A stretch of DNA of 64,000 bases from Pontibacter sp. FD36 (lineage in GTDB: Bacteria > Bacteroidota > Bacteroidia > Cytophagales > Hymenobacteraceae), in contig NZ_JADPMP010000004.1 in the NCBI RefSeq assembly GCF_015686655.1, forward strand, positions 62,001 to 126,000, read 5' to 3'. Position 1 is the first letter of the stretch; each line of letters opens with the position of its first letter. Positions 10,212-18,272 of this stretch are shown in pieces. The translations under genes and the position numbers were made by a program. Under the pieces are notes generated by a model that was not told the DNA's origin, searched no databases, and saw only the letters and a program-made list of their open reading frames with translations.

Positions 10212-10374
10212 CTCCTTTTATACCATACCGGAAGAATAAATACAATATATCATTTCCATATCACCCATATTCATATCATTGTATTAGAATAGTTATAAAC
10301 AAATCCATAGCTTTTCAGGTTTAATATAATGTAGGGGCTATGTTCCTCTTTATGTGATACTTAAATATTTGATA

Positions 10375-10614
10375 ATGGAAACGATTTTGCCTGATATAGC
10401 TAGTTTACTCTTTTTTCTAACCTTTACCATTTACTCTTTACTGGTGATTTTTATGCTGGTGTGGACCTACCATGATGCGGAAAGCCGTGGTGTGATGGGA
10501 TGGCTGGTAGTAGTTCCGACTTTCATGACGGGTACCCTGCTGGGTGTAATACTTTGGCTGGTGTTCAGACCAGCTCTCAAACCAGAGCCTGTATGGGTAA
10601 GGGTTCGAGAATAA
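10375..10614 (+). CDS. Small two-helix membrane protein (PLDc_N-like)
   Basis: 79 residues from METILPDIASLL; an upstream in-frame GTG at 10354 would add seven residues and is less likely. Two hydrophobic helices (about 8-32 and 43-63) flank a short charged loop, WTYHDAESRGVMGW, and the second helix ends LWLVFRP. The loop and the terminal RP resemble the PLDc_N type of short membrane proteins seen alone in Bacteroidota. The function is unknown. It has its own terminator and no obvious partner. Confidence 0.65.
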   Translation: METILPDIASLLFFLTFTIYSLLVIFMLVWTYHDAESRGVMGWLVVVPTFMTGTLLGVILWLVFRPALKPEPVWVRVRE

Positions 10615-10640
10615 AATTTTCAGTGTGATTTAACTTGAAT

Positions 10641-10668
10641 AGCAGCCGGGCAAACACCCGGCTGCTTT
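10641..10668 (+). terminator. Terminator after the small membrane protein gene
   Basis: A 10-bp perfect stem (AGCAGCCGGG and complement) with a 6-base loop, followed by TTTCATTTT. Confidence 0.85.
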
Positions 10669-10758
10669 CATTTTCTGCCCATCTCCATTCACTAATCTGC
10701 GTTTTATAGACTATCAACCGGATTAAGTTCGTTAATTTGCAGTATAGCCTATGAACCT

Positions 10759-11334
10759 ATGAAGTCAATTCGCTTACTACTATACCTGTCCTTGTTCGGC
10801 GCTTCTCTGTGGCTTAGTTCCTGCAACGACTGCGAAACAAAAGTAGCGCAGTTTGAAAATGGCAATAGCAGCTGGACCGTGTACAATGCCCGGGACAGCC
10901 TCCTCATGGTTGACAGTAACACACCGGATACAATTCGCGTGTTTCTGAACACCCGGGTTAACTCCGATCCTATACCTGGCGACGGATTTGGCCCGGCTGA
11001 TGTGTGCATAGAGCAGTACTATACCCGCCGCACCAGTGTCATGCAGCACAATAACCGTCGCTTTCCAGCTCTGACAGTTGTAGCCGTGCGCATGCCTGAC
11101 TCTATACGTGTGAGCCTGGTAGTAGCCGGCAGAGCTGAGCTTCGCATACCAGATGTCAACACACCAGACCATGCCACCCTTCCCGTTGGCGGCGTAACTT
11201 ACCAGGATGTGTTCGATCTGACAAATCCGGATAGCACGGCTACCGGCGTGCGCCGCATCCTGTTCAATCGCGAGTTTGGCTTTCTGCAGGTGGCTTATTT
11301 CAATGGCCGCACCTTTACCCGATACGCACCTTAA
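10759..11334 (+). CDS. Lipoprotein, first of a tandem paralogous pair
   Basis: 191 residues. The leader ends LWLSSC, a lipobox, and the mature protein starts CNDCETKVAQF. I do not recognise a named domain. It aligns along its length with the next gene: cysteine pair (SCNDCET versus SCKDCDT), an xQFxxxxxxWxVYxxxD block, a central PGDGFGPADVCI versus PGEGYNISDNCI block, GVTYQDVFDL versus DVLYTDVYEV, and RRILFNREFGFLQVAYFNGR versus KRILFTKERGFLSVEFYNDK. It is probably beta-rich and anchored to the inner face of the outer membrane. The two copies are 148 bases apart. Confidence 0.75.
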   Translation: MKSIRLLLYLSLFGASLWLSSCNDCETKVAQFENGNSSWTVYNARDSLLMVDSNTPDTIRVFLNTRVNSDPIPGDGFGPADVCIEQYYTRRTSVMQHNNRRFPALTVVAVRMPDSIRVSLVVAGRAELRIPDVNTPDHATLPVGGVTYQDVFDLTNPDSTATGVRRILFNREFGFLQVAYFNGRTFTRYAP

Positions 11335-11482
11335 GCCCTGCTCACCCTACCAGCCAAGTTGTAACAATAATTTTTGTAGCGGCTTGCAACGCTTTGCCTC
11401 CAAAACGAATCTTACCATTAGGTATGGCTATACCTGATATGCGACAATTAAACATTTACCATTACAATCAAATTTCACCCTA

Positions 11483-12064
11483 ATGAAACACAGTATTAAA
11501 CTTTTCGGAGTATTTATTCTGGCAACACTTCTTTTTACCTCTTGCAAAGACTGCGACACCACTACTACCCAATTTGACGAAAAAGATGTGGAATGGCTGG
11601 TCTATGACCGCAATGACACCATCCGTTTTCTGAACGAAACAGGTGACACCGTTACGTATACTAACACAGCGCTGATAGCGGAGCAGGTACCAGGCGAAGG
11701 CTACAACATCTCCGATAATTGCATCGGTCACTTTGATGTGCAGGCTTACAGCGTGATGGAGGATATTGCCAGAAGCAACACGAATACGAACGCTAGCCCG
11801 GGCATTGCTACTTATTTTCTGAAGCGTGAAAACAGCATGGAGGTGTCGGTAGCGGTGAATGGACGCGGCGAGTACAAACTGAACCCGGGCCAGCCCACCT
11901 ACCCATCAGTTGAGGTAAACGATGTGCTGTATACCGATGTGTATGAAGTGATAAACAACGACGCAAGCAAGGCGACAAACGTAAAACGCATCCTGTTCAC
12001 CAAGGAGCGCGGCTTCCTGAGCGTGGAGTTTTACAATGACAAAAAGCTGGAACTGATATTCTAG
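11483..12064 (+). CDS. Lipoprotein, second of a tandem paralogous pair
   Basis: 193 residues with lipobox LLFTSC and mature start CKDCDTTTTQF. It is a clear but diverged duplicate of the preceding gene, sharing the cysteine pair, the WxVYxxxD block, the central Cys in DNCI, and the terminal KRILFTKERGFLSVEF block. The four shared cysteines suggest conserved disulfides or a shared fold. The 148-base gap contains its own possible promoter, with TAATTTTTG near 11370, so the genes may be expressed separately. A strong terminator follows. The function is unknown. Confidence 0.75.
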   Translation: MKHSIKLFGVFILATLLFTSCKDCDTTTTQFDEKDVEWLVYDRNDTIRFLNETGDTVTYTNTALIAEQVPGEGYNISDNCIGHFDVQAYSVMEDIARSNTNTNASPGIATYFLKRENSMEVSVAVNGRGEYKLNPGQPTYPSVEVNDVLYTDVYEVINNDASKATNVKRILFTKERGFLSVEFYNDKKLELIF

Positions 12065-12083
12065 CCCCCAAAAAAGAACATGC

Positions 12084-12116
12084 AAAAGGCCCGGTGCGAA
12101 CAACACCGGGCCTTTT
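12084..12116. terminator. Bidirectional terminator
   Basis: A 13-bp perfect stem (AAAAGGCCCGGTG and complement) with a 7-base loop, placed between the convergent lipoprotein and peroxiredoxin genes. Confidence 0.9.
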
Positions 12117-12142
12117 GGCTTTATTCAAGTGATACAAATAAC

Positions 12143-12631
12143 TTAGGCGTACTGGGCTACGCTGTCGTGGTTTATGTCGTCCAATACGTCCAGTACCTGC
12201 TGCACGTGCTCAGCTGGCTTTGACAGCGAGTTGAACACATACTGCACCTCCCCTTTCTTGTCGATCACGTAGATGGCGCGGCCCGGCATGATACCGAACT
12301 TACGCGGCACCCCATACAGGTTCCGGATCTGAGCGTCACAGTCGCTTAGCAGGGTAAAAGGCAGACGATACACCCGCTCAAAGCGTTTGTGGGCGTCGGC
12401 CTTGTCGTAGCTGATGCACACAATCTCCGTTTCCAGATCCTGGAAGGTATCATAGTGATCCCTGAATTCACAGGCTTGCTTGGTGCAATCAGATGAACTG
12501 TCCTTCGGATAAAAGTACAGCACCACGTTTTTCTTCTTCAACAACTCGTAAAGTCGGAAAAACCCTCCATCCAATCGCTGCAATTCAAAATCAGGGGCTT
12601 TATCTCCAATCTTAACTACTTCTCTACTCAT
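12143..12631 (-). CDS. bcp: Peroxiredoxin, PrxQ/BCP type
   Basis: 162 residues, normal for the atypical 2-Cys PrxQ group. The core reads YPKDSSSDCTKQACEFRD: Cys49 is the peroxidatic cysteine and Cys54, five residues on, the resolving cysteine expected in BCP. The usual Thr three positions before the peroxidatic Cys is a Ser here. It would reduce hydrogen peroxide and organic peroxides in the cytoplasm using thioredoxin. The gene is single, and a perfect TAACTTTG box lies 55 bases upstream of the ATG. Confidence 0.95.
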   Translation of the reverse strand: MSREVVKIGDKAPDFELQRLDGGFFRLYELLKKKNVVLYFYPKDSSSDCTKQACEFRDHYDTFQDLETEIVCISYDKADAHKRFERVYRLPFTLLSDCDAQIRNLYGVPRKFGIMPGRAIYVIDKKGEVQYVFNSLSKPAEHVQQVLDVLDDINHDSVAQYA

Positions 12632-12685
12632 AATTTAAAAAAGCTACTCTCTAAAAACCTTTCTGATACCGGAAGGTTCAATTTG

Positions 12686-12693
12686 CAAAGTTA
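12686..12693 (-). promoter_or_regulatory. -7 box of the peroxiredoxin promoter
   Basis: TAACTTTG on the minus strand matches the Bacteroidota TAnnTTTG consensus exactly. A TTTTG lies upstream at 12709-12713, but at a shorter spacing than usual, so the -33 assignment is weak. Confidence 0.5.
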
Positions 12694-12766
12694 ATACACT
12701 TCTTACTACAAAAGCCATACCTGACCTTCAATAGTTTAGCATATATTTTTTGCACAAATTTGCAGC

Positions 12767-13459
12767 ATGCCCCGAATCAGCGTCATTATACCTGTCTACA
12801 ACGAAGAAAAATCTATTGCACACGTAATCAGCGACATACCTACCGAACTGGTACAGGAAGTGATCGTGGTGAACAACAACTCCTCGGACAGCACCCCTGA
12901 AGTTGCCCGGGCCGCCGGTGCCACTGTGCTCCACGAGCCCCTACCCGGGTATGGCAATGCCTGTCTCAAAGGTATAGCTTACGCAGCCAACAAGCCCACT
13001 CAGGAGCAGCCAGACATCATCGTGTTCCTGGACGGCGACTACTCCGACTACCCCGGCGAGCTGCCGCAGGTGGTACAGCCTATTCTGGAGGGAAAGGCAG
13101 ACCTGGTGATCGGCTCCCGGGTACTGGGGCAGCGGGAGGCGGGGTCTCTGATGCCGCAGCAGATCTTCGGCAATTGGCTGGCCACTACCCTGCTGCGCTG
13201 GCTCTATGGCGTCCGGTATACCGACCTCGGACCTTTCCGGGCCATCCGCTTCAGCACCTTGCAGCAGCTGGGCATGCGCGACCGCAACTACGGCTGCACA
13301 GTAGAGATGCAGGCGCGGGCTGCGAAGCAAAAGGTAAGGTATGCAGAAGTGCCTGTAAACTACCGTAAGCGCATCGGGGTGTCGAAGGTATCGGGTACGG
13401 TGAAGGGCTCTGTGCTGGCCGGGTATAAGATTATATTGACTATATTTAAGCTCCTGTAG
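12767..13459 (+). CDS. GT2 glycosyltransferase, polyprenyl-phosphate hexose synthase-like
   Basis: 230 residues with a soluble GT-A fold: SVIIPVYNEEKSI at the N-terminus, VVNNNSSDST, and the metal-binding FLDGDYSDYP (Asp89, Asp91). The short single domain with SRVLGQREAGSLMPQQIFGNWLAT resembles dolichol/undecaprenyl-phosphate mannose or glucose synthases, without C-terminal membrane helices. It would transfer a sugar from a nucleotide donor to a lipid phosphate at the cytoplasmic face. It is the first gene of a tight run with a second GT2 and a GT-C enzyme, and the latter typically uses such lipid-linked donors. Confidence 0.85.
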   Translation: MPRISVIIPVYNEEKSIAHVISDIPTELVQEVIVVNNNSSDSTPEVARAAGATVLHEPLPGYGNACLKGIAYAANKPTQEQPDIIVFLDGDYSDYPGELPQVVQPILEGKADLVIGSRVLGQREAGSLMPQQIFGNWLATTLLRWLYGVRYTDLGPFRAIRFSTLQQLGMRDRNYGCTVEMQARAAKQKVRYAEVPVNYRKRIGVSKVSGTVKGSVLAGYKIILTIFKLL

Positions 13460-13479
13460 CCTAAAACCAGCGCCACCGC

Positions 13480-14961
13480 ATGACAATCCCTCAGCTTCTT
13501 CTTGTTGCCGTGTATGGTCTTTGCCTGGCCTTCATCTTCTGCTACAGCCTGGTGCAGCTGCACCTCACTTACCTCTACTGGACCCGCCGGAAAACTATAC
13601 CTGCACCCGAGGCTATACCTGACGAAAGCTTTACCTGGCCTGCCGTGACGGTACAACTCCCGCTCTACAACGAACTCTACGTGGTAGAGCGCCTGATTGA
13701 CGCCGTGGCCGCCCTCGACTATCCCCGCCATTTGCTGCAGATCCAACTGCTCGACGACTCCACTGACGACACCAGCCTGCTCATTCAACAGAAAATAGCC
13801 CACTACGCCAGCACGGGTCTGCGCCTGGAGCATGTGCGTCGCCCTGACCGCAGCGGCTACAAAGCCGGTGCCCTGCAGTATGGCCTCCAGCAAGCTACCG
13901 GCGACTTCATCGCCATATTCGATGCTGATTTTGTTCCGCAACCCGACTTTCTCAAGCGCACTATACCTGCTTTCAGTCACGAGCAGGTAGGGGTCGTGCA
14001 AACCCGCTGGGGCCATCTGAACCAGGACTACTCGCTACTCACCCGGCTGCAGGCTTTTGGGTTGGATGCGCACTTTACGGTAGAGCAGGTCGGGCGCAAC
14101 AGTGGCGGGCACTTTATCAATTTCAACGGTACGGCCGGAGTATGGCGAAAAAGCTGCATCGTGGACGCCGGTGGCTGGCAGTCTGACACGCTGACCGAAG
14201 ATCTGGACCTGAGCTACCGCGCCCAGTTGCGGGGCTGGCATTTCCGCTACCTACAGGGTGTAGAAGCCCCCGCAGAACTGCCTGCTGCCATGGGAGCACT
14301 TAAGTCGCAGCAGTACCGCTGGACCAAAGGCGCTGCCGAAACCGCCCGCAAACACCTGGGCAAAGTACTACACGCCTCCATCCCATTTTCTACCCGTATT
14401 CATGCGGTCTTTCACCTGCTCAACAGCAGCATATTCGTCTGCGTACTGCTCACCGCCCTGCTCAGCCTCCCGATGCTATACCTGAAACACAGTGTGCCGG
14501 GGCTCGAACTGCTTTTCGCACTGGGCTCCCTGCTGATCATCAGTCTGCTTGCCCTGCTGGCCTTTTACTGGACCTCCCTGTACCAGCGAACAGGCTCAGT
14601 ATGGTACACCACCAGGCGCTTTATACCTGAGTTTTTCTTGTTTCTTTCGATGTCTATGGGGATGTCGCTGCACAATACGGTGGCAGTGCTGGAGGGCTAT
14701 TTGGGCCGTAAAACGCCATTTATCCGCACACCCAAGCACAACCTGCAGCACCGCCACGACTCCTGGCGCCAGCACGCCTATGCCATTACCAGCCTCCATC
14801 CGGTTACTGTGCTCGAGGGGCTGCTGGCATTTTATTTCGGATACGGTGTCGTGATGGGATTTCAGCTGCAGGATTACGGTTTGCTGCCTTTTCATGTGAT
14901 GCTGATGCTCGGTTTTGGTGCCGTTTTCGTATACTCGCTCAACCATAGCCGCCGCGCATGA
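13480..14961 (+). CDS. Membrane GT2 glycosyltransferase, cellulose/mannan synthase-like
   Basis: 493 residues. An N-terminal membrane helix (about 4-28) leads into a cytoplasmic GT-A domain with VQLPLYNE, LLDDSTDDT (Asp92-Asp93), IFDADF (Asp148, Asp150), a TEDLDLSYR catalytic-base region and QQYRWTKG, the QxxRW motif of processive enzymes. Four or so helices follow (about 305-460). This layout matches CslA/mannan-synthase-like and bacterial GT2 family 2 proteins, which polymerise or transfer hexoses and often export the product. The stop overlaps the next start (ATGA at 14958-14961), so the two are co-translated. Confidence 0.85.
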   Translation: MTIPQLLLVAVYGLCLAFIFCYSLVQLHLTYLYWTRRKTIPAPEAIPDESFTWPAVTVQLPLYNELYVVERLIDAVAALDYPRHLLQIQLLDDSTDDTSLLIQQKIAHYASTGLRLEHVRRPDRSGYKAGALQYGLQQATGDFIAIFDADFVPQPDFLKRTIPAFSHEQVGVVQTRWGHLNQDYSLLTRLQAFGLDAHFTVEQVGRNSGGHFINFNGTAGVWRKSCIVDAGGWQSDTLTEDLDLSYRAQLRGWHFRYLQGVEAPAELPAAMGALKSQQYRWTKGAAETARKHLGKVLHASIPFSTRIHAVFHLLNSSIFVCVLLTALLSLPMLYLKHSVPGLELLFALGSLLIISLLALLAFYWTSLYQRTGSVWYTTRRFIPEFFLFLSMSMGMSLHNTVAVLEGYLGRKTPFIRTPKHNLQHRHDSWRQHAYAITSLHPVTVLEGLLAFYFGYGVVMGFQLQDYGLLPFHVMLMLGFGAVFVYSLNHSRRA

Positions 14962-16316
14962 CCCTTGCCCGAAAGCACATAGCAACTTATTCCTTGCTGG
15001 GGATATCGGCCCTGGTATACCTGGCGCTGGGCTATGCAACGCCACGCGAGAACTTCACGCAGTTGCTCCTCCTCACTTTGCTGGCTTTCGGCATTTACGC
15101 CTATGTCACCAACCAGAAGTTGAACGTATGGCACGGCATCGGGGCCGGGCTGTTTTTCAGACTGCTGTTCTTGTTTGCTATACCTGCACTATCCGACGAT
15201 TACTTCCGCTTCGTGTGGGACGGACGGTTACTGCTGGCCGGTGAGAACCCTTACTTATACCTGCCGGCACAGTTCGTAGGCGAAGAGGCCCCTGCTATAC
15301 CTGGCCTTACGGCTGAACTGTTTTTGCAGCTCAATTCCCAGCATTACTTTTCGGTATACCCACCAGTGCTGCAAGGTGTATTCTGGCTGGCAGCCGCCCT
15401 CCCGCCAGATAGCCTGACGGGCAGCATCCTGGTGATGCGGGTAATCATCCTGGCTGCCGAGACAGGCTCCATATTGCTTTTGCTCCGCCTGTTGCGCCGC
15501 ATGGCCCTGCCCGATCGCTACGTGCACATCTATGCGCTCAATCCATTGGTGATACTCGAGCTTACGGGAAACCTGCACATGGAGGCGCTGCTGATCTTTT
15601 TCCTGCTGCTCTTCCTGTACCAACTGCATTACCAGCGCTACCTCATCGCGGCGGTGCCTTTTGCCTTGGCCGTCGGCAGCAAGCTCCTGCCGCTGATGTT
15701 CCTGCCCTTTGTGTGGCGCAAGCTGGGTCTGAAGCGTTTTATCAGTTATGGTGTAGTGATGACTGTTGTTCTGTTGCTGCTCTTTCTGCCCTTGCTTTCG
15801 TGGGAGGTGCTGCACAATATCTGGCAGAGCATCGATCTTTATTTTCAGCGTTTTGAGTTCAATGCCAGCGTCTACTACCTGCTCCGCTGGCTTGGCTACC
15901 AGCTGACAGGCTACAATCAGATTGCTGTGATTGGGCCTCTGCTTTCGCTGGCAACATTTTTAGCTATTTTGTCGATGGCCGCGGTGAAGAAGCTGGGCTC
16001 GGTGCGCCGACTGGCCGGCTACATGGCGGCGGCCCTCACGGTATACCTGCTGCTGGCCACCACGGTGCACCCTTGGTACATCACGACGCTTGTTGCGCTG
16101 ACCACCCTGAGCCACTTCCGCTATGCCACTGTCTGGAGCTGCCTGGCTATTTTCAGCTACTCCGCCTACCGCACCAGTGCCTATACTGAAAATCTGTGGC
16201 TTGTGGCCCTGGAGTATACCCTGGTCGAACTTTGGCTGCTGGCCGAGCTATACCTGTACCGCCAACAGAAAAAACACGCCAACCTGCCCCGGCAAAGTGT
16301 TGTGCAAACGAAGTGA
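14958..16316 (+). CDS. GT-C type polytopic glycosyltransferase (mannosyltransferase-like)
   Basis: 452 residues with about eleven hydrophobic helices. The early extracytoplasmic loop has the SDDYFRFVWDGRLLLAGENPYLY signature of GT-C enzymes; the acidic SDD pair is the likely catalytic/metal site. Later YPPVLQGVF and GNLHMEALLIFFLLL stretches also fit GT87/PIG-M-like mannosyltransferases. Such enzymes use a polyprenyl-phosphate sugar on the outer side of the membrane, which fits the polyprenyl-phosphate hexose synthase-like gene two genes upstream. It overlaps the previous gene by 4 bases. The exact sugar and acceptor cannot be told. Confidence 0.8.
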   Translation: MTLARKHIATYSLLGISALVYLALGYATPRENFTQLLLLTLLAFGIYAYVTNQKLNVWHGIGAGLFFRLLFLFAIPALSDDYFRFVWDGRLLLAGENPYLYLPAQFVGEEAPAIPGLTAELFLQLNSQHYFSVYPPVLQGVFWLAAALPPDSLTGSILVMRVIILAAETGSILLLLRLLRRMALPDRYVHIYALNPLVILELTGNLHMEALLIFFLLLFLYQLHYQRYLIAAVPFALAVGSKLLPLMFLPFVWRKLGLKRFISYGVVMTVVLLLLFLPLLSWEVLHNIWQSIDLYFQRFEFNASVYYLLRWLGYQLTGYNQIAVIGPLLSLATFLAILSMAAVKKLGSVRRLAGYMAAALTVYLLLATTVHPWYITTLVALTTLSHFRYATVWSCLAIFSYSAYRTSAYTENLWLVALEYTLVELWLLAELYLYRQQKKHANLPRQSVVQTK

Positions 16317-16343
16317 TCTTTAAGCCTGATACTATTCACCAGC

Positions 16344-17204
16344 ATGGAAAAGCTCTACCAGTACTTCGAAAGCATACCTCGCAGCAGGACCAAGACCCTT
16401 GTACTGGTATTGGCAGGTATCCTATGCATCACTTCGCTGCTCAACTTACTCTTCCTGTCTGACAAGCTTCGTGACGTGCTCGATAATCAGCTATACTTTG
16501 TAGGGATGGTGCTAGTGGTATACCTGAGCTGGCTTGTGTTTCTTCACTTGATACAGAAACGGGACCCGGTACAACCTGAGCACCTGAGTCTGAGAGGCCG
16601 GGATATTGCCAGCGGGTTTGCAGTGGCGGCGTTCCTATACTTGGCCGTAACGGTTGCATTGGCAATCGGTGCTTTACTAGGAACGGATGGCTTAGCGGTT
16701 CATGCTAAATTTGCGACTATCGGAGCTACTGCCAGAACCTTAGGCGTTTTCACGTTCAACATCATGCTCAATGCCTTTGTAGAAGAGCTGCTGTTCAGGG
16801 TATACCTTATACCACAGGCTTACCTGCTGCTTCGGCAAAAAATAGCTTCCAGGTTTGTGGCCCTACTGCTCGCCGTACTTTCCACACAGTTACTGTTTGC
16901 TTTGATCCACCTCCCCAGAGATCTTTTCCGGTTTGACGTTGCCCTCGCTACCATGATCAGTACCCAGGCGCAACTGTTTATGAGCGGATTGCTACTGACT
17001 TTGGTATACCTGCGCACCCGAAACCTCCTTTTTCTAACCATGTTCCATGCCTTTCTGAACTATGGGCTGCCTTTGGTGAGCACTGATTCGGATTTTAAGC
17101 TCTACTACATGATCGCTGCTTTTGCCGTTACGATTTTCTGGAGCAAGATACCTGGCTTAGTCCCAGTAACGAAACAGCAGCTTCATAATCATCAACTGTA
17201 CTGA
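16344..17204 (+). CDS. CPBP family intramembrane glutamic/metalloprotease
   Basis: 286 residues with about eight helices. The three CPBP motifs are present: FVEELLFRVYL (EExxxR), FALIHLPRD (conserved His) and MFHAFLNYG. CPBP proteins (Rce1/abortive infection family) sit in the inner membrane and cleave or bind membrane peptides; in bacteria their clients are mostly unknown. It starts 27 bases after the GT-C gene and so is probably in the same transcript, perhaps processing a component of the glycan pathway. That last point is inference only. Confidence 0.85.
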   Translation: MEKLYQYFESIPRSRTKTLVLVLAGILCITSLLNLLFLSDKLRDVLDNQLYFVGMVLVVYLSWLVFLHLIQKRDPVQPEHLSLRGRDIASGFAVAAFLYLAVTVALAIGALLGTDGLAVHAKFATIGATARTLGVFTFNIMLNAFVEELLFRVYLIPQAYLLLRQKIASRFVALLLAVLSTQLLFALIHLPRDLFRFDVALATMISTQAQLFMSGLLLTLVYLRTRNLLFLTMFHAFLNYGLPLVSTDSDFKLYYMIAAFAVTIFWSKIPGLVPVTKQQLHNHQLY

Positions 17205-17321
17205 GCAGCTGCTATACCTCCGCCAATGCTGAATAATCTTATAAAATTAGTTGTCCCTGCTCCTGCTCAAATATTAACCTATGACTGGAGTTATAAACAC
17301 AATGCCTATAATTGTTTGTCC

Positions 17322-18104
17322 ATGAAACCTTACCACCTGCTCCTGCTCATCTCCCTCCTCTCCTGCCAATCTCCTAAGTCAACTGACGAGCGGGCTGCTG
17401 CGGAAAAGATCAACTCAGGTATAGCCGCCAGCGACAGCCAGAGCTATACCTCCGAAACACTGGAAGTACAAAAGATAGCAGACCAGGTATACCAACACTT
17501 GTCCTTCCTGGAAACCCAGAGTTTCGGCAAAGTACCCTGCAACGGTATGGTGGTGATCGATCAGCAGGAAGCCATCATTTTTGACACGCCGCCAACAGAC
17601 CAAGCTTCCCTGGAGCTAATCGACTGGGTGGAGCAAACCATGGGTTGCAAAGTAAAAGCGGTAGTCGCCACGCACTTTCACGACGACTGCCTGGGCGGTT
17701 TGCGGGCCTTTGAGCAAAGGGGCATTCCCTCCTACGCCAGCCATAGGACCATAGCTTTAGCTAAAACCCACGATACAGCCGTGCCAAAGCACGAATTCGA
17801 AGAAGAGCTGACTTTGCAAGTCGGAGATGAAAAAGTACTGGTTATATACCCTGGCAATGGACACACGCACGATAATGTAGTTGGCTACTTCCCGAAGGCG
17901 GAAACTATGTTTGGCGGCTGTCTGATCAAGGAACAGGGCGCTGGCAAAGGCAACCTGGCCGATGCCGACACGGTGGCATGGCCACAAACGGTGGCGAAGC
18001 TGAAAGTTTCTTTCCCACAAGTGAAGCATGTTATACCGGGCCACGGCAAAGCGGGGGGACAACAATTATTCGACTACACTATTCGTCTGTTTGAGCAAAA
18101 ATGA
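17322..18104 (+). CDS. Subclass B1 metallo-beta-lactamase, lipoprotein
   Basis: 260 residues from MKPYHLLLLISLLSC; the ATG at 17226 is rejected because this one opens a lipoprotein leader. The fold carries every B1 zinc ligand: His118, His120 and Asp122 in THFHDDCLGG, His181 in GNGHTHDN, Cys200 in FGGCLIK and His241 in PGHG. Cys200 and the FGGCLxK motif separate B1 from B2 and B3. By family knowledge it hydrolyses penicillins, cephalosporins and carbapenems. The lipobox predicts membrane anchoring, as in NDM-1. The gene holds host-type TATACC motifs and has no mobile-element neighbours, so it looks like an intrinsic chromosomal enzyme. Activity is not shown by sequence alone. Confidence 0.92.
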   Translation: MKPYHLLLLISLLSCQSPKSTDERAAAEKINSGIAASDSQSYTSETLEVQKIADQVYQHLSFLETQSFGKVPCNGMVVIDQQEAIIFDTPPTDQASLELIDWVEQTMGCKVKAVVATHFHDDCLGGLRAFEQRGIPSYASHRTIALAKTHDTAVPKHEFEEELTLQVGDEKVLVIYPGNGHTHDNVVGYFPKAETMFGGCLIKEQGAGKGNLADADTVAWPQTVAKLKVSFPQVKHVIPGHGKAGGQQLFDYTIRLFEQK

Positions 18105-18272
18105 TATATTGCTAGAGTAATATACTTGCCTATTTCTTTTTTGCGCCATGGGAAATTAATGGCTCAGTACTCCTCGGTGTTCAACATTAAGCTTTCGAAT
18201 GCCTGTAGGGTATAGCGTTACTATGCTGACTTTCCGCATTACACAGCAGGTTGGTGACTTAAGCATTTTTAC

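Larger units (their letters stand above)
12787..17012 (+). repeat. Dense stretch of the iterated octamer TATACCTG
   Basis: Fourteen exact copies on the plus strand begin at 12787, 13596, 13614, 13962, 14477, 14622, 15016, 15179, 15256, 15296, 16042, 16249, 16519 and 17005. About 0.14 would be expected on both strands of 4.4 kb with equal base use. The copies fall in different reading frames across four genes. The same octamer, in either orientation, is spread over most of the window, including non-coding DNA. Confidence 0.85.

Noticed and set aside
12787..17012. TATACCTG as a -7 promoter box
   Set aside because: Most copies lie inside coding DNA, and the match to TAnnTTTG is poor.
17226..17321. 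Longer N-terminus of the beta-lactamase from an upstream ATG
   Set aside because: The internal ATG at 17322 begins a normal lipoprotein leader; the extension is not signal-like.
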